The notes beneath the pieces were generated by a model, which saw nothing but the letters and a program-made list of their open reading frames with translations, was not told the DNA's origin and ran no database searches. From Aromatoleum buckelii (GTDB taxonomy: Bacteria > Pseudomonadota > Gammaproteobacteria > Burkholderiales > Rhodocyclaceae): a stretch of DNA of 64,000 nucleotides. The translations under genes were made by a program, and so were the position numbers. Where the stretch lies: contig NZ_WTVH02000008.1 in assembly GCF_012910785.2 (NCBI RefSeq), positions 434,001-498,000 on the forward strand, written 5' to 3'. Below, piece by piece: positions 25,392 through 34,403 of the stretch (positions within the stretch are counted from its first letter, which is position 1; every line of letters begins with the position of its first letter).

Positions 25392-25984
25392 AGCGGTTCG
25401 GTGGAGAGGCGGGCCAGCAGGTGGCGCATCGCCGCGCCACGGTGGCTGAGCGTGTTCTTCAGCTGCGCATCGAGCTCGGCAGCAGTCTGGCCGAGCTCGG
25501 GGACGAAGAACAGCGGATCGTAGCCGAAGCCGTTGGCGCCGCGCGGCGCGTAAAGGATCGTGCCGTGCCACTCGCCGTCGGCGATCAGCGGGCGCGGATC
25601 GTCGGCATGGCGCACCAGTACCACAACAGAGTAGAAGAATGCGCGCCGGTCGGGGCTGCCCGCGAGCCGCTCGACGAGCAGCGCATTGTTGCGCACGTCG
25701 GACTTCGGTTCGCCGGCAAAGCGCGCCGACTGCACGCCCGGCAACCCGCCGAGCGCCGCAACGCACAGCCCGGAGTCGTCGGCGAGCGCCGGCAGCCCGC
25801 TCAACGCCGCGGCCTGGCGCGCCTTCGCGAGCGCGTTTTCGACGAACGTCGGGTGCGGCTCGTCGGCTTCCGGAATGTCGAACGCCGACTGCGGCAGCAC
25901 CTCGATGCCGAGCGGCGCGAGCAGCGTCGTCATCTCGGCGGCTTTCTTGGCGTTGTTGCTGGCGAGAACGAGTCGGGCGGTCAT
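25388..25984 (-). CDS. rdgB: Non-canonical purine NTP pyrophosphatase RdgB
   Basis: RdgB hydrolyses ITP, dITP and XTP to keep deaminated purines out of nucleic acids. The 198-residue product has RLVLASNNAKKAAEM at the N-terminus, the substrate loop PTFVENALAKAR, the catalytic ADDSGLCVAALGG (Asp near residue 70), and GFGYDPLFFVPELGQTAAEL and TLSHRGAAMR near the C-terminus. Start 25984 is four bases after the rph stop. Confidence 0.96.
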   Translation of the reverse strand: MTARLVLASNNAKKAAEMTTLLAPLGIEVLPQSAFDIPEADEPHPTFVENALAKARQAAALSGLPALADDSGLCVAALGGLPGVQSARFAGEPKSDVRNNALLVERLAGSPDRRAFFYSVVVLVRHADDPRPLIADGEWHGTILYAPRGANGFGYDPLFFVPELGQTAAELDAQLKNTLSHRGAAMRHLLARLSTEPL

Positions 25985-25988
25985 GATT

Positions 25989-26708
25989 TCAGTTCCGGTC
26001 GATCGCCGCTTTCTGCGCGTCGACGAGCCGGCGGATACCGGACTCGGCAAGCTCCAGCAGCGCGTTGAGCTCGGCGCGCGAGAACGTCGCGCCTTCGGCA
26101 GTGCCCTGCACTTCGACGAAACCTCCCGAACCCGTCATGACGACGTTCATGTCGGTATCGCAGCCCGAATCCTCGGCATAGTCGAGATCGAGCACCGGCA
26201 CGCCCTGGAACACGCCGACCGACACCGCCGCGACGAACTCGCGCAGCGGGTTGTGCGGCAGCTTGCCCTCGGCGACGAGTTTGCCGAACGCGTCGTGGAC
26301 CGCGACGCAGGCGCCGGTGATCGCGGCGGTGCGGGTGCCGCCGTCAGCCTGCAGCACGTCGCAGTCGATGACGATCTGGCGTTCGCCGAGCGCGCTGAGG
26401 TCGACGACCGCGCGCAGGCTGCGGCCGATCAGGCGCTGGATTTCCTGCGTGCGTCCGCTCTGCTTGCCCTTGGCCGCCTCGCGCGCGCTGCGCGTGTGGG
26501 TCGCGCGCGGCAGCATGCCGTATTCGGCGGTCAGCCAGCCTTGGCCGCGCCCGCGCAGGAACGGCGGCACGGTGTCCTCGACGCTGGCGGTGCACAGCAC
26601 GCGCGTGGCGCCGAATTCGACGAGCACCGAGCCTTCGGCGTGGCAGGTGAAGTTGCGGGTGATCGTGACCGGGCGCAGCTGGTCGGGGCGGCGTTGGCTG
26701 GGACGCAT
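25989..26708 (-). CDS. rph: Ribonuclease PH
   Basis: RNase PH is a phosphate-dependent 3'-5' exonuclease that trims tRNA and rRNA ends. The 239-residue length is normal. Signatures: [14 protein letters not shown] at the start, [39 protein letters not shown], the phosphate-binding [18 protein letters not shown] and [20 protein letters not shown]. The gene is the upstream member of rph-rdgB-hemW and starts 9 bp after the PP2C stop on the same strand. Confidence 0.96.
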   Translation of the reverse strand: MRPSQRRPDQLRPVTITRNFTCHAEGSVLVEFGATRVLCTASVEDTVPPFLRGRGQGWLTAEYGMLPRATHTRSAREAAKGKQSGRTQEIQRLIGRSLRAVVDLSALGERQIVIDCDVLQADGGTRTAAITGACVAVHDAFGKLVAEGKLPHNPLREFVAAVSVGVFQGVPVLDLDYAEDSGCDTDMNVVMTGSGGFVEVQGTAEGATFSRAELNALLELAESGIRRLVDAQKAAIDRN

Positions 26709-26717
26709 GAAGGATTC

Positions 26718-27635
26718 CTATCGGCTGTACTTGTGAATGGCCTGGTTGATTTCGGCGATCGCTTTCTCGATCTCGTCATCGCTGATGTCGCCGGCGGCGG
26801 CCGGCACGCGCGCGCGGCCGAAGACGTTGAGCTGCGTGGTGACCCGGTCGAGTGCCAGCGTCTGCGTCGATTCCATGTCGTCGTGCGCGGAGCCGCTCTC
26901 GTCGTGCCAGCACATCGCGACCATCGACAGGTTGTCGCAGCCCGGGCCGGCGAGCTGCTCGGCGCGGTCCAGCAGCTTCGGCACGGCGTGCATGACATTG
27001 GTTCCAGCAAGCCCGTCGACGACGCCCTGGTCGCGCACTGGACCCCACACGCCGTCAGTGCATAGCGCGAGGATGTCGCCGTCGCGCAATGGCGTCGGCA
27101 CCGACAGTTCGAGCTGCGGCGTCCGCGTGCCGCCGAGGCAGCTGTAGATGCGATTGCGCTCGGGATGGTGCGCGGCCGCTTCATCATCGAGCAGGCCCTG
27201 GTCGATCATCAGCTGCACGCGCGAATGGTCGCGCGTACGTGCGGCGACACGACCGTCCCGCAGCAGGTAGAGGCGCGAGTCGCCGGCATGCGCCCAGTGC
27301 GCGAGGCCATCTTGGACCACGCAGGCGACGATCGTCGTGCGCGGCGTGTCGTCGAGGTCTTTGTCGAACGCGTGATCGACAATCGCGGTGTGCGCGTTCA
27401 TCAGCACATGCGACAGGAAACGCGCCGGCTGGCCAAGCGTCGGCGCCGCTTCGCGCCGGAACGCTTCAGTGATGGATTGCACAGCCAAGTGCGCGGCGAT
27501 CTCGCCATGCCGGTGCCCGCCCATGCCGTCGGCGATCACCATCAGCAGCGCGTCGCGCGAGTAACAGTATGCGAGACGGTCCTGGTTGCTTTTGCGCCGG
27601 CCGATGCGGCTTTCCTGGTAGATCGTGAATTTCAT
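26718..27635 (-). CDS. PP2C-family protein Ser/Thr phosphatase
   Basis: A 305-residue metal-dependent phosphatase. Metal-binding motifs are RRKSNQDRLAYC (near residue 15), VIADGMGGHRHGEIAA (near 35), HWAHAGDSRLYLLRDG (near 115), and LCTDGVWG and CDNLSMVAM later. Start 27635 (MKFTIYQESRIGRRK) matches the family; the extension to 27722 does not. The gene lies 10 bp downstream of a Ser/Thr kinase, so the two probably form a reversible phosphorylation pair. Confidence 0.93.
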   Translation of the reverse strand: MKFTIYQESRIGRRKSNQDRLAYCYSRDALLMVIADGMGGHRHGEIAAHLAVQSITEAFRREAAPTLGQPARFLSHVLMNAHTAIVDHAFDKDLDDTPRTTIVACVVQDGLAHWAHAGDSRLYLLRDGRVAARTRDHSRVQLMIDQGLLDDEAAAHHPERNRIYSCLGGTRTPQLELSVPTPLRDGDILALCTDGVWGPVRDQGVVDGLAGTNVMHAVPKLLDRAEQLAGPGCDNLSMVAMCWHDESGSAHDDMESTQTLALDRVTTQLNVFGRARVPAAAGDISDDEIEKAIAEINQAIHKYSR

Positions 27636-27645
27636 CGCGCGCCTC

Positions 27646-28590
27646 TCAAGTGCGGCCGATAAACGATTTGATGCGCGCACCGAGGTCGCCGAACAGGCCG
27701 GCCGGAACCGCGTCGTCGCCACTGCGCATCAGCGTCTTCTGCAGCGAATAGACGCTTTGCGGCCGCTCGAGCGGATCGAGCTTCAGGCACCAGTCGATCG
27801 TCTGCAGCAACTGCGCTGAATAACGTGTGGCGTACGCCCTGGTCACGGGAACGAAAGTGTCGCGCCGGCTGCGCTCGTCCGAACGCGGCGGGGCTGTCCC
27901 GGCGATGCACGCGTACAGGCTCGCGCCGACACTGTAGATGTCGCTCCACGGCCCCAGCGCGTTGCGGTTCGCGAACTGCTCGGGCGACGCGAAGCCGGGG
28001 GTGTACATCGGTTTGAGCATCGCCTGGCCGGTCAGCAGGGTCTGGCGCGCGGCGCCGAAGTCGAGCAGCACCGGCGTGCCGTCGTTGCGCAGATAGATGT
28101 TGGACGGCTTGATGTCGAGGTGCAGCAGCTTGTGCGAGTGGACTTCGCGCAGGCCGTTGAGCATGCGCGCGAAAACGGCCCGGATGAAAGCCTCGCGCAC
28201 CCCGTCGCGGTGTTTATGGATATAGTCGTGCAGCGTGCGACCGCGCTCGAACTGCATCACCATGTACACTGTGCCGTTGGCGCGAAAGAAATTGAGCACC
28301 CGGACGACGTTCGGATGGATCAGCTTCGCGAGCGAACGCCCTTCCTCGAAGAAGCATTTCATGCCGTAGCGGAAGGCCGGCCGGTTCTCTTCCGTGACCT
28401 GCGGTTCGAGTTCGCCGTCCTTGCGCAGCGCGAGAGAGTTCGGCAGGTATTCCTTGATCGCGACCGCAGTGCCATGACGATCACGCGCGAGATAGACAAT
28501 CGAAAAACCGCCAACGGAAAGCTGCCGCTCTATTTGATACTGGTCCAGCTGAAAGCCGGAGGGCAGAGGGCAGTTGGCTTGAGGCGGCAT
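27646..28590 (-). CDS. Ser/Thr protein kinase (Hanks type)
   Basis: A 314-residue soluble kinase: ATP loop SVGGFSIVYLARDRHG, catalytic Lys in VAIKEYLPN, an extra insert with the C-helix Glu in FFEEGRSLAKLIHPNVVR, catalytic loop LLHLDIKPSNIYLR (HLD in place of HRD), metal-binding DFGAARQTLL and the activation segment TPGFASPEQF. The HLD replacement is common in bacterial and pseudo-RD kinases and does not abolish activity. It has no transmembrane or PASTA domains. It is divergent from yicC and cotranscribed with the PP2C phosphatase. Confidence 0.93.
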   Translation of the reverse strand: MPPQANCPLPSGFQLDQYQIERQLSVGGFSIVYLARDRHGTAVAIKEYLPNSLALRKDGELEPQVTEENRPAFRYGMKCFFEEGRSLAKLIHPNVVRVLNFFRANGTVYMVMQFERGRTLHDYIHKHRDGVREAFIRAVFARMLNGLREVHSHKLLHLDIKPSNIYLRNDGTPVLLDFGAARQTLLTGQAMLKPMYTPGFASPEQFANRNALGPWSDIYSVGASLYACIAGTAPPRSDERSRRDTFVPVTRAYATRYSAQLLQTIDWCLKLDPLERPQSVYSLQKTLMRSGDDAVPAGLFGDLGARIKSFIGRT

Positions 28591-28682
28591 CGACAGGGGG
28601 AGAGCCGGAGCCGGCTTTCCGCAGGATTTTCTTGATTGGACCTGCAGTGTAAAGGATCGCGGCAGGTTCCCGGAGACACTTC

Positions 28683-29549
28683 ATGATCCACAGCATGACC
28701 GGTTTCGCGGCGCAGACGCGGGACCTCGGGCCGGTGAGCCTGCATATCGAACTGCGCAGCGTCAATTCCCGCTACCTCGACCTGTTCTTTCGCATCGGCG
28801 ACGAACTGCGCCAGGCCGAGCCGGCACTGCGCGAGCGGATCACGGCGAAACTCACGCGCGGCAAGGTCGAATGCCGCCTCAATTTGCAGACGAACGGCGC
28901 CGCGCCGCGCAGCCTCGCGCTGAACACCGCGCTGCTCGATCAGCTGCGCGACGCCGAGCAGCTCGTGCGCGAACGCCTGCCGCAGGCCGGGTGCCTGTCG
29001 GTCAATGAAGTGCTGCGCTGGCCCGGCATGCTCGCCGACGACGGCGTGAGCTTCGAGCAGCTGCAGCCGGCGCTGCTCGAACTCGCGCAGGCCGCGCTCG
29101 ACGAGCTCGCCGCGACGCGCCGGCGCGAAGGCGACAAGCTCGCCGCGATGATCCGCGAGCGGCTCGTCCGCCTGCGCGAACTGGTCGCCCAAGCCGAGCC
29201 TCGCGTGCCGGTGATCGTCACCGAATACCAGGAGCGGCTCGCGACGCGGCTGCGCGACGCTGTCGCTTCGCTGGACGAGGACCGGATTCGCCAGGAAGTC
29301 GCGCTGTTCGCCCACCGCATCGACGTCGCCGAGGAGCTGTCCCGCCTCGCCACCCATCTCGACGAAGTCGAACGCATCCTCGGCGCCGGCGGCGCAGCCG
29401 GAAAACGGCTCGATTTCCTGATGCAGGAGCTGAACCGCGAAGCCAACACGCTGGCATCGAAATCCGCCGCCACCGAGGTCACCGGCATCGCGATGGAGAT
29501 GAAAGTGCTGATCGAGCAGATGCGGGAGCAGGTGCAGAACATCGAGTAG
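28683..29549 (+). CDS. yicC: YicC-family endoribonuclease
   Basis: A 288-residue protein of the YicC family, RNases that act on structured or small RNAs. It opens MIHSMTGFAAQTRDLGPVSL, then ELRSVNSRYLDLFFR, and ends with the conserved block RLDFLMQELNREANTLASKS and AVEMK-like IAMEMKVLIEQMREQVQNIE. Length is typical. In many proteobacteria gmk, then rpoZ and spoT, follow yicC. Here a terminator and accessory DNA with mobile-element remains follow instead. Confidence 0.95.
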   Translation: MIHSMTGFAAQTRDLGPVSLHIELRSVNSRYLDLFFRIGDELRQAEPALRERITAKLTRGKVECRLNLQTNGAAPRSLALNTALLDQLRDAEQLVRERLPQAGCLSVNEVLRWPGMLADDGVSFEQLQPALLELAQAALDELAATRRREGDKLAAMIRERLVRLRELVAQAEPRVPVIVTEYQERLATRLRDAVASLDEDRIRQEVALFAHRIDVAEELSRLATHLDEVERILGAGGAAGKRLDFLMQELNREANTLASKSAATEVTGIAMEMKVLIEQMREQVQNIE

Positions 29550-29586
29550 CGGGTCGCATAGCTTCATCCGGCCGCAAAAACCGATA

Positions 29587-29613
29587 AGGCCCGCGCAGTT
29601 AGCGGGCTTTGTT
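29587..29613 (+). terminator. Intrinsic terminator after yicC
   Basis: GCCCGC, loop GCAGTTA, GCGGGC, then TTTGTTGT forms a stable stem and a partial T-tract 40 bp downstream of the yicC stop. The stretch 29614-29826 beyond it holds no gene I can support. Confidence 0.65.
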
Positions 29614-29826
29614 GTATCTCAGCGCCTCACGTCATATCACTGAATCGCGGTCTAGGCGTGTACCCAAACGTGCACCCAAAGCTGGTAAGGGCCGAAAAAT
29701 TGGGTGCTGCTACGCGAGCTGGAGCGGGGATTACGCGAACAGGAGCGAGCGCGGCGAGACCTGTCATAAATGTACGCACTAGTCTGCAGTTCCTGCCTCT
29801 CCGATTGGCGGCTCCCAGGTGCGGAT

Positions 29827-29930
29827 TCAACCGGTGAATGCAACAGCTCGGTGAAAACGTTCAGCTGGTGTCTGGTAGTTGAGTGTCTTCCTTGGTCGCT
29901 CGTTCAATCGCCTCGCGATGGTAATTCCGT
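29827..29930 (-). pseudogene. C-terminal scrap of an IS30-family transposase
   Basis: The minus strand reads IARRLNERPRKTLNYQTPAE, then RFHRAVAFTG and stop, the typical C-terminus of IS30-family transposases. Immediately beyond the stop, the plus strand around 29816-29850 (GATTCAACCGGTGAATGCAA) looks like the terminal inverted repeat of such an element. Everything upstream of residue -35 is lost. The scrap abuts the decayed RAYT gene. Confidence 0.72.
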
Positions 29931-29986
29931 AGGGCGCAGTAACCGAAGCGCATTGCACCGCCATAGCGTTCCGCGCAACATGCGGC

Positions 29987-30478
29987 ATGCCCGACTATCG
30001 ACGCGCCTGGCATGTCGGCGGCACCAGGTTCTTCACGGTCGATGCCCTGCAGCGCGTGGACAATGATTTGCTGATCCTGTTGCCCAACGTTGTTCGGGAC
30101 GTTCTCCGCCGGCATCGGTTCGCCTTCCACGGTTGGGTCGTGCTGGCGTAACACCTGCACTGCGGGCGGGAATTGCCGTCATCGGATACGGATTTCGCCT
30201 CCCGCTGGCGATTGATCAAGGCAGGCTTCAAAGGTCTTGGCTGCCGCGGAGAGGCGCTCCGTGGTTCCCTGGGCGCGTGGACAGCGGGAGATACGGCAGC
30301 GGCGCTATTGGGAACACCTGATTCATGACGAGCAGGACTATCGTGCGCACCTCGACTACTGCATTTCAATCTCGTCAAATACGTGGATGTCCCGCGGGTG
30401 GCAGACTGGGCTCATTCGACGTTCCACGCCTGGGTGGGGCGTGGGAGGTCTATTCGCTCGATTGGGCAGGGAGTGGTC
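29987..30478 (+). pseudogene. Decayed REP-associated tyrosine transposase (RAYT, IS200-like)
   Basis: Recognisable pieces lie in different frames: MPDYRRAWHVGGTRFFTVDA to FAFHGWVVLA, then DFASRWRLIKAGFKG, then RQRRYWEHLIHDEQDYRAHL, then DVPRVADWAHSTFHAWVGRG. In order they match a full RAYT (IS200/Y1-HUH type), but at least three frame breaks and a stop interrupt it. The His-x-His catalytic segment (normally VxPxHxH) is broken off after WVVLA. Its last piece is in frame with the phosphatase gene. Confidence 0.75.
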
Positions 30479-30493
30479 TCGCACCGTAGCCCG

Positions 30494-31888
30494 ATGCATG
30501 CCGCCAGGTCCGTCCCCCCGTTGCGCCCCGGCCTCGCATGGCGCGCCCTGCGCCGCCTGGCGCTGCCCTGGCTGCTGCTGGCGCTGCACGCGGCCGGCGC
30601 CAGCGCGGCCACATTGGCCGGCGGCCCGATGGCCGGGCCGGCGACGGCCGGGCGGGTAGGGGTGTGGCTGATGACCGACGGCCCCGCCCAAGTGCAACTC
30701 GAGTACTGGCCGCACGGGCAGCCCGACGCGGCGCGGCGCAGCGCGCCAGTCGCCGTCAGCCCGGAGCGCGGCCACACCGCGCGCGTGGACCTCGACGGTC
30801 TGCAGGCCGCCACCCGTTACGCCTACCGCGTGCTGCTCGACGGGACGCCGGTCGAGCTCGGCGAGGTGCCCGCGTTCACCACCGCGCCCGCGGATCCGGC
30901 CGCGCCGCGCGAACTGGTCATCGCCACCGGCTCGTGCAACTACGTCCCCGACCCCCCTTACGAGGTCACGCCGGACTCCTTCGGCGCCGGCTTCGAGATC
31001 TTCGATACCATCGTCGCACGGCGGCCCGACGTGATGCTGTGGCTCGGGGACAGCATCTACTACCGCGACGACGACTTCGCGCCCGCGGACGAGGCCGCCG
31101 CGCGGATGCACCGGCGCTGGGCGGCCACGCGCGGCTTCGCGTCGCTGCAGCGGCTGCTGCGCACCGGCCAGCACGTCGCAATCTGGGACGACCACGACTA
31201 CGGCCCGAACAACTCGAACCGCGACTTCGCGTTCAAGGCGACGGGGCTGGAGCTGTTCCAGGACTACTGGGTGAACCCCAGCTACGGACTGCCGGGCGCG
31301 CCCGGGGTCTTCGCCCGGGTGCCGCTCGGCGACGTCGAGCTGTTCCTGCTCGACGACCGTTACCACCGCGACGACGATGCCGGTGCGGACCCGGCGCGGA
31401 CGATGCTGGGCGCGGCGCAGCTCGAGTGGCTCAAGGGTGCGCTGCGCGACTCGCGCGCGAGCTTCAAGCTGGTCGCCAACGGCAGCCGCATGCTCAGCGA
31501 CCGCCCGTCGCCGGAGAGCCGCGGCGGTGAGGGCTGGCACAACTTCCCGCGCGAGCGCCAGGCGTTCCTCGACTGGCTCGCTACAGAGCGCATCGACGGC
31601 GTGTTCTTTCTCTCCGGCGACATCCATTACACCCACCTGACCGAGCGCGAGCGCCCCGGCACCTACCCGCTGACCGAGCTGACCTGCTCGCCGCTGACCG
31701 CGCGCGTGCATCCCCGCCCATTCCCGGTGCGCGAAGTGCCCGGGACGCTGGTCACGCAGCGCAACTTCTGCACGCTGGAATTCTCCGGGCCGGCCGGCGC
31801 GCGGTTGCTCCGCGTCGCCACGTGGAATGCCGCGGGCACGCGCCTGTGGGAGGAGGAATTTCCGGCCGCGCGGCTGCGCACGCCGTGA
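30494..31888 (+). CDS. PhoD-like alkaline phosphatase/phosphodiesterase
   Basis: A 464-residue exported metallophosphoesterase. A Sec/Tat-type leader (residues about 15-40, RRLALPWLLLALHAAGASA) precedes a Fn3-like N-terminal domain and the PhoD catalytic domain with VIATGSCNYV, MLWLGDSIYYRDDD, AIWDDHDYGPNNSN, LVANGSRM and FLSGDIHYTHL, all expected metal ligands. Start 30494 is chosen because the open frame upstream (to 30383) encodes the C-terminus of the decayed RAYT, not phosphatase. Extracellular phosphate scavenging is likely; no Pho box was identified. Confidence 0.9.
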   Translation: MHAARSVPPLRPGLAWRALRRLALPWLLLALHAAGASAATLAGGPMAGPATAGRVGVWLMTDGPAQVQLEYWPHGQPDAARRSAPVAVSPERGHTARVDLDGLQAATRYAYRVLLDGTPVELGEVPAFTTAPADPAAPRELVIATGSCNYVPDPPYEVTPDSFGAGFEIFDTIVARRPDVMLWLGDSIYYRDDDFAPADEAAARMHRRWAATRGFASLQRLLRTGQHVAIWDDHDYGPNNSNRDFAFKATGLELFQDYWVNPSYGLPGAPGVFARVPLGDVELFLLDDRYHRDDDAGADPARTMLGAAQLEWLKGALRDSRASFKLVANGSRMLSDRPSPESRGGEGWHNFPRERQAFLDWLATERIDGVFFLSGDIHYTHLTERERPGTYPLTELTCSPLTARVHPRPFPVREVPGTLVTQRNFCTLEFSGPAGARLLRVATWNAAGTRLWEEEFPAARLRTP

Positions 31889-32341
31889 GCGCGCCCACCC
31901 GCCGCCCGGTAGCGGGACTGATGTTGGCAGAGCCGATTCGGCTAGTCCCAGACAGTCGCCCTAACATTTCACTTACCGGCAAGCAGCCGTTGAGGAGGCG
32001 CCCGCGCCGGAATTAGAAGCGGCGCCGGGCACCTTACAGTAGTTAAGCCAATGTTCCTTGCTGTCACTGCGTGACCCACGTCATCGAGGTCGCTCTCGAA
32101 TACGCAGGTGTCGGCCAGATTTACACATGTCAGCGATCAAGGAGCGGCGCAGACCATATCCGCCTGTTTTTCCTGTGTGCAGCAGTTTTGGCGTGGATAT
32201 TGCTGGCAGTAAATTTTGGTAGGTCGGTGGGTCAATGACGTTCTCGCGCGTCCGATCATGATCCATTCGCCCCCACGCACAAACCGTTTCCATGCCTTCC
32301 ACATGGTTCTTACTGAACCTTGCTCACACGAGGGATTGGCG
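31889..32341. other. Gap without a supported gene
   Basis: These 453 bp between the phosphatase and the PEP-CTERM gene contain no coding-like frame on either strand. AT content is higher near 32160-32230. I see no clear promoter, repeat or RNA. Confidence 0.6.
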
Positions 32342-33820
32342 ATGAGATCCACGATCGGCAAACTTGCAGCAAGCTTCGTCGCCGCTGTCATTGCCATGTT
32401 CTCGGCACCGGCCACCGCCGTGATCGAGACCAACGGATGTCTGGATAAGAACCGAAGCTGCACGTTGAGCGAGCTGGTTGACAAGCGCGCCTCGTTCGAG
32501 GTGAACGGCGTCGAATTCACTGACTGGGCCTTGTTCGAGGGACCGACCGAAGGCGCCGTCATCTACCCGATGGCCATAAACGGTGTCGGGTTCGAGCTGG
32601 TGTTCGATCCCCCCTTCACGGTCGACGAAAAGGGGGTAACAGCCAATTTCATCCTGGATTACAGCATCTCGCTCGAGCGGGTCCGCTCACTGTCGGTGGG
32701 CATATCCACTGGGTGGATGCACGGCGCCGGCGACATTGCGAATTTCCTGCTGGACGTGGTCGCCGCGCCGGAAGCCCGCATTCGGGTCGACTGCCCTTAC
32801 GACATAATGGCCGACTGCTCTAATTTGGGCGGCCTCGTGTCCGTCGGGTATTACCCGCCGTTCGAGCCCGCAGAGGTTATTAGCAACTACCTCACCCTGT
32901 TCATCACGGAGGATACCGGCCTGATTAGCGAACCGTTGGCGCAGATAGTCAGTTTCGGAAACTTCTTCCAGGTCGCGGAACCGGGCACCCTACTGCTGTC
33001 GCTTTCGGGGCTCGTGCTGCTCGCGCTGGTCTTCTTGCGACCGTCCCGCTCCAGAGGCAAGGCGCAGGCGGCGCTCGCCGCCGCATTCTGCATAGCCCTG
33101 GGCGGCTCTCGTCAAGGGTTGGGAGTACTCAATCATTGCCACGGATGCGCGTCTCAGCCTGCCCGCGCTCGATTCGGACCAAATCGCTTATATGCGATCG
33201 CCCGACCGCGAACTGACCACGACTCGCGTCGAAACCTTCGATCCACTTGCGGGCACCCGGTTAGTGGCCGAGAACTTCTCCACGACACCCCCCGATCGCT
33301 TTCCGCTGAACTACCAGGCCTTCTTCCCGGACGAGTTCGGCAACACGCGCTTCCTCGGCAGAGTCTCTCTCGACAACGGCCAAGTGGCCTTCATGGCCAA
33401 CGCACAGACCTTGCCGCCCGACGACAATCCGGTGATACAGGGCGTGTTTGTTGGCGGCCAGGGGCCGCGAACCGTCGCCACGACGAGTATCGACGGCAGT
33501 CCCACGCCCGGCGAAGGCAACTTTCAGGGCTTCCCTGGTCTGCGGGCGTCGATCAGCGGGGGCAACGTGGCCTTCAACGGGTTCGGAGAATCGGGCTCGG
33601 CGGCCACGGGCATTTACGCCAATTTCGGCGGGACGCTGCAGCGCGTGGCGGATACGTCGACTCCGGTGCCGCCTTCGCCGGGGACCTCCGTTGGCGCCGG
33701 CCATTTCACCTCCCTCTCTCTGCTTCCCGTGATGGTCGGCAGCGACGTTGTGTTCTCCGGGCGGGGCAGCATCCCAGTACCACCCTCCGGCGAAGGCTTC
33801 GACGGCATCTACCTGGCTAA
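32342..33820 (+). CDS. PEP-CTERM-type exported protein whose frame runs on into the next gene
   Basis: The first ~250 residues look real: signal peptide (IGKLAASFVAAVIAMFSAPATA), a soluble domain with two Cys pairs (NGCLDKNRSCTL; DCPYDIMADCSN), then a PEP-CTERM tail (VAEPGTLLLSLSGLVLLALV) and a basic cluster (LRPSRSRGK) near 33055. Such tails are cut by an exosortase on the way to the cell surface. Normally a stop follows; here none does, and from about 33115 the frame is noncoding shadow of the next gene until 33820. A frameshift or fusion is likely. Function is unknown. Confidence 0.6.
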   Translation: MRSTIGKLAASFVAAVIAMFSAPATAVIETNGCLDKNRSCTLSELVDKRASFEVNGVEFTDWALFEGPTEGAVIYPMAINGVGFELVFDPPFTVDEKGVTANFILDYSISLERVRSLSVGISTGWMHGAGDIANFLLDVVAAPEARIRVDCPYDIMADCSNLGGLVSVGYYPPFEPAEVISNYLTLFITEDTGLISEPLAQIVSFGNFFQVAEPGTLLLSLSGLVLLALVFLRPSRSRGKAQAALAAAFCIALGGSRQGLGVLNHCHGCASQPARARFGPNRLYAIARPRTDHDSRRNLRSTCGHPVSGRELLHDTPRSLSAELPGLLPGRVRQHALPRQSLSRQRPSGLHGQRTDLAARRQSGDTGRVCWRPGAANRRHDEYRRQSHARRRQLSGLPWSAGVDQRGQRGLQRVRRIGLGGHGHLRQFRRDAAARGGYVDSGAAFAGDLRWRRPFHLPLSASRDGRQRRCVLRAGQHPSTTLRRRLRRHLPG

Positions 33821-34403
33821 CCTCGACGGACAGGCATCCAGCCTGTTCGCCCTCGTGACGGACGACACGAAGATACCTGGCACCGATGTCAGTTTCGGCG
33901 GGCATAGCTTCGGGACCACTCCTGCCTTCGGCGGTGCGTCAGTGGCGTTCTTCGGGCAGGCATCGAGCGGCGAGCACAGCGGCATCTATCTCGCCGATCG
34001 CTTCTCCGGCTTGGTCACCCGCATAGCCGACACCAACACGCTGGTGCCCGGCAAGGACACGACGTTCTCGGCCTTTCGCGATACCGACATCTCGGTTGAC
34101 CGCGGAAATGTCGTCTTCGCCGCCGAGACAGCGGATGGACCGGGGATCTACATGTACCTCAATGGCAGCCTGATCGAGGTGGCCGAAGCGGCCGATTTCG
34201 CCTTTCCGAATTTCGAAACCATCATCGCCCTTGGCCTGCAAGGCGAGGCGTTGGACGGCCGCGACGTCGCCTTCTGGGCGGAAGCCGTAGGCGAAGGTGG
34301 AGCCCAGGAGTTCATCATCCTGGCCTCGATTCCGATTCCGGCCACGCTATGGCTCGTCGGACTGGCGCTAATGGTAATGTTCGGGATCAGGCGGAATCGC
34401 TAG
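33192..34403 (+). CDS. Repeat-containing surface protein with PEP-CTERM-like tail (5' end frameshifted)
   Basis: A 403-residue frame with four to five repeats of the form V-A-D/N-T-x-P-PG...F...GGNVAFxGxxxxGIY, for example GGNVAFNGFGESGSAATGIY and RGNVVFAAETADGPGIYMYL. This looks like a beta-propeller-like surface protein. The C-terminus (IPIPATLWLVGLALMVMF then IRRNR) is a VPxPA/PEP-CTERM-type sorting signal. Coding-like sequence (GWEYSIIATDARLSLPALDS) continues upstream of 33192 to about 33111, and its signal peptide seems to lie in another frame (AALAAAFCIALGG). The TAG stop is part of a CTAG used by the IS1182-type element. Confidence 0.65.
   Translation: MRSPDRELTTTRVETFDPLAGTRLVAENFSTTPPDRFPLNYQAFFPDEFGNTRFLGRVSLDNGQVAFMANAQTLPPDDNPVIQGVFVGGQGPRTVATTSIDGSPTPGEGNFQGFPGLRASISGGNVAFNGFGESGSAATGIYANFGGTLQRVADTSTPVPPSPGTSVGAGHFTSLSLLPVMVGSDVVFSGRGSIPVPPSGEGFDGIYLANLDGQASSLFALVTDDTKIPGTDVSFGGHSFGTTPAFGGASVAFFGQASSGEHSGIYLADRFSGLVTRIADTNTLVPGKDTTFSAFRDTDISVDRGNVVFAAETADGPGIYMYLNGSLIEVAEAADFAFPNFETIIALGLQGEALDGRDVAFWAEAVGEGGAQEFIILASIPIPATLWLVGLALMVMFGIRRNR

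Noticed and set aside
24168-25766. 532-codon HemW
   Set aside because: The first 125 codons overlap rdgB in another frame; a GTG at 25391 coupled to the rdgB stop gives the family length.
30383-30493. N-terminal extension of the PhoD-like protein
   Set aside because: These codons encode the C-terminus of a decayed RAYT transposase that happens to be in frame.
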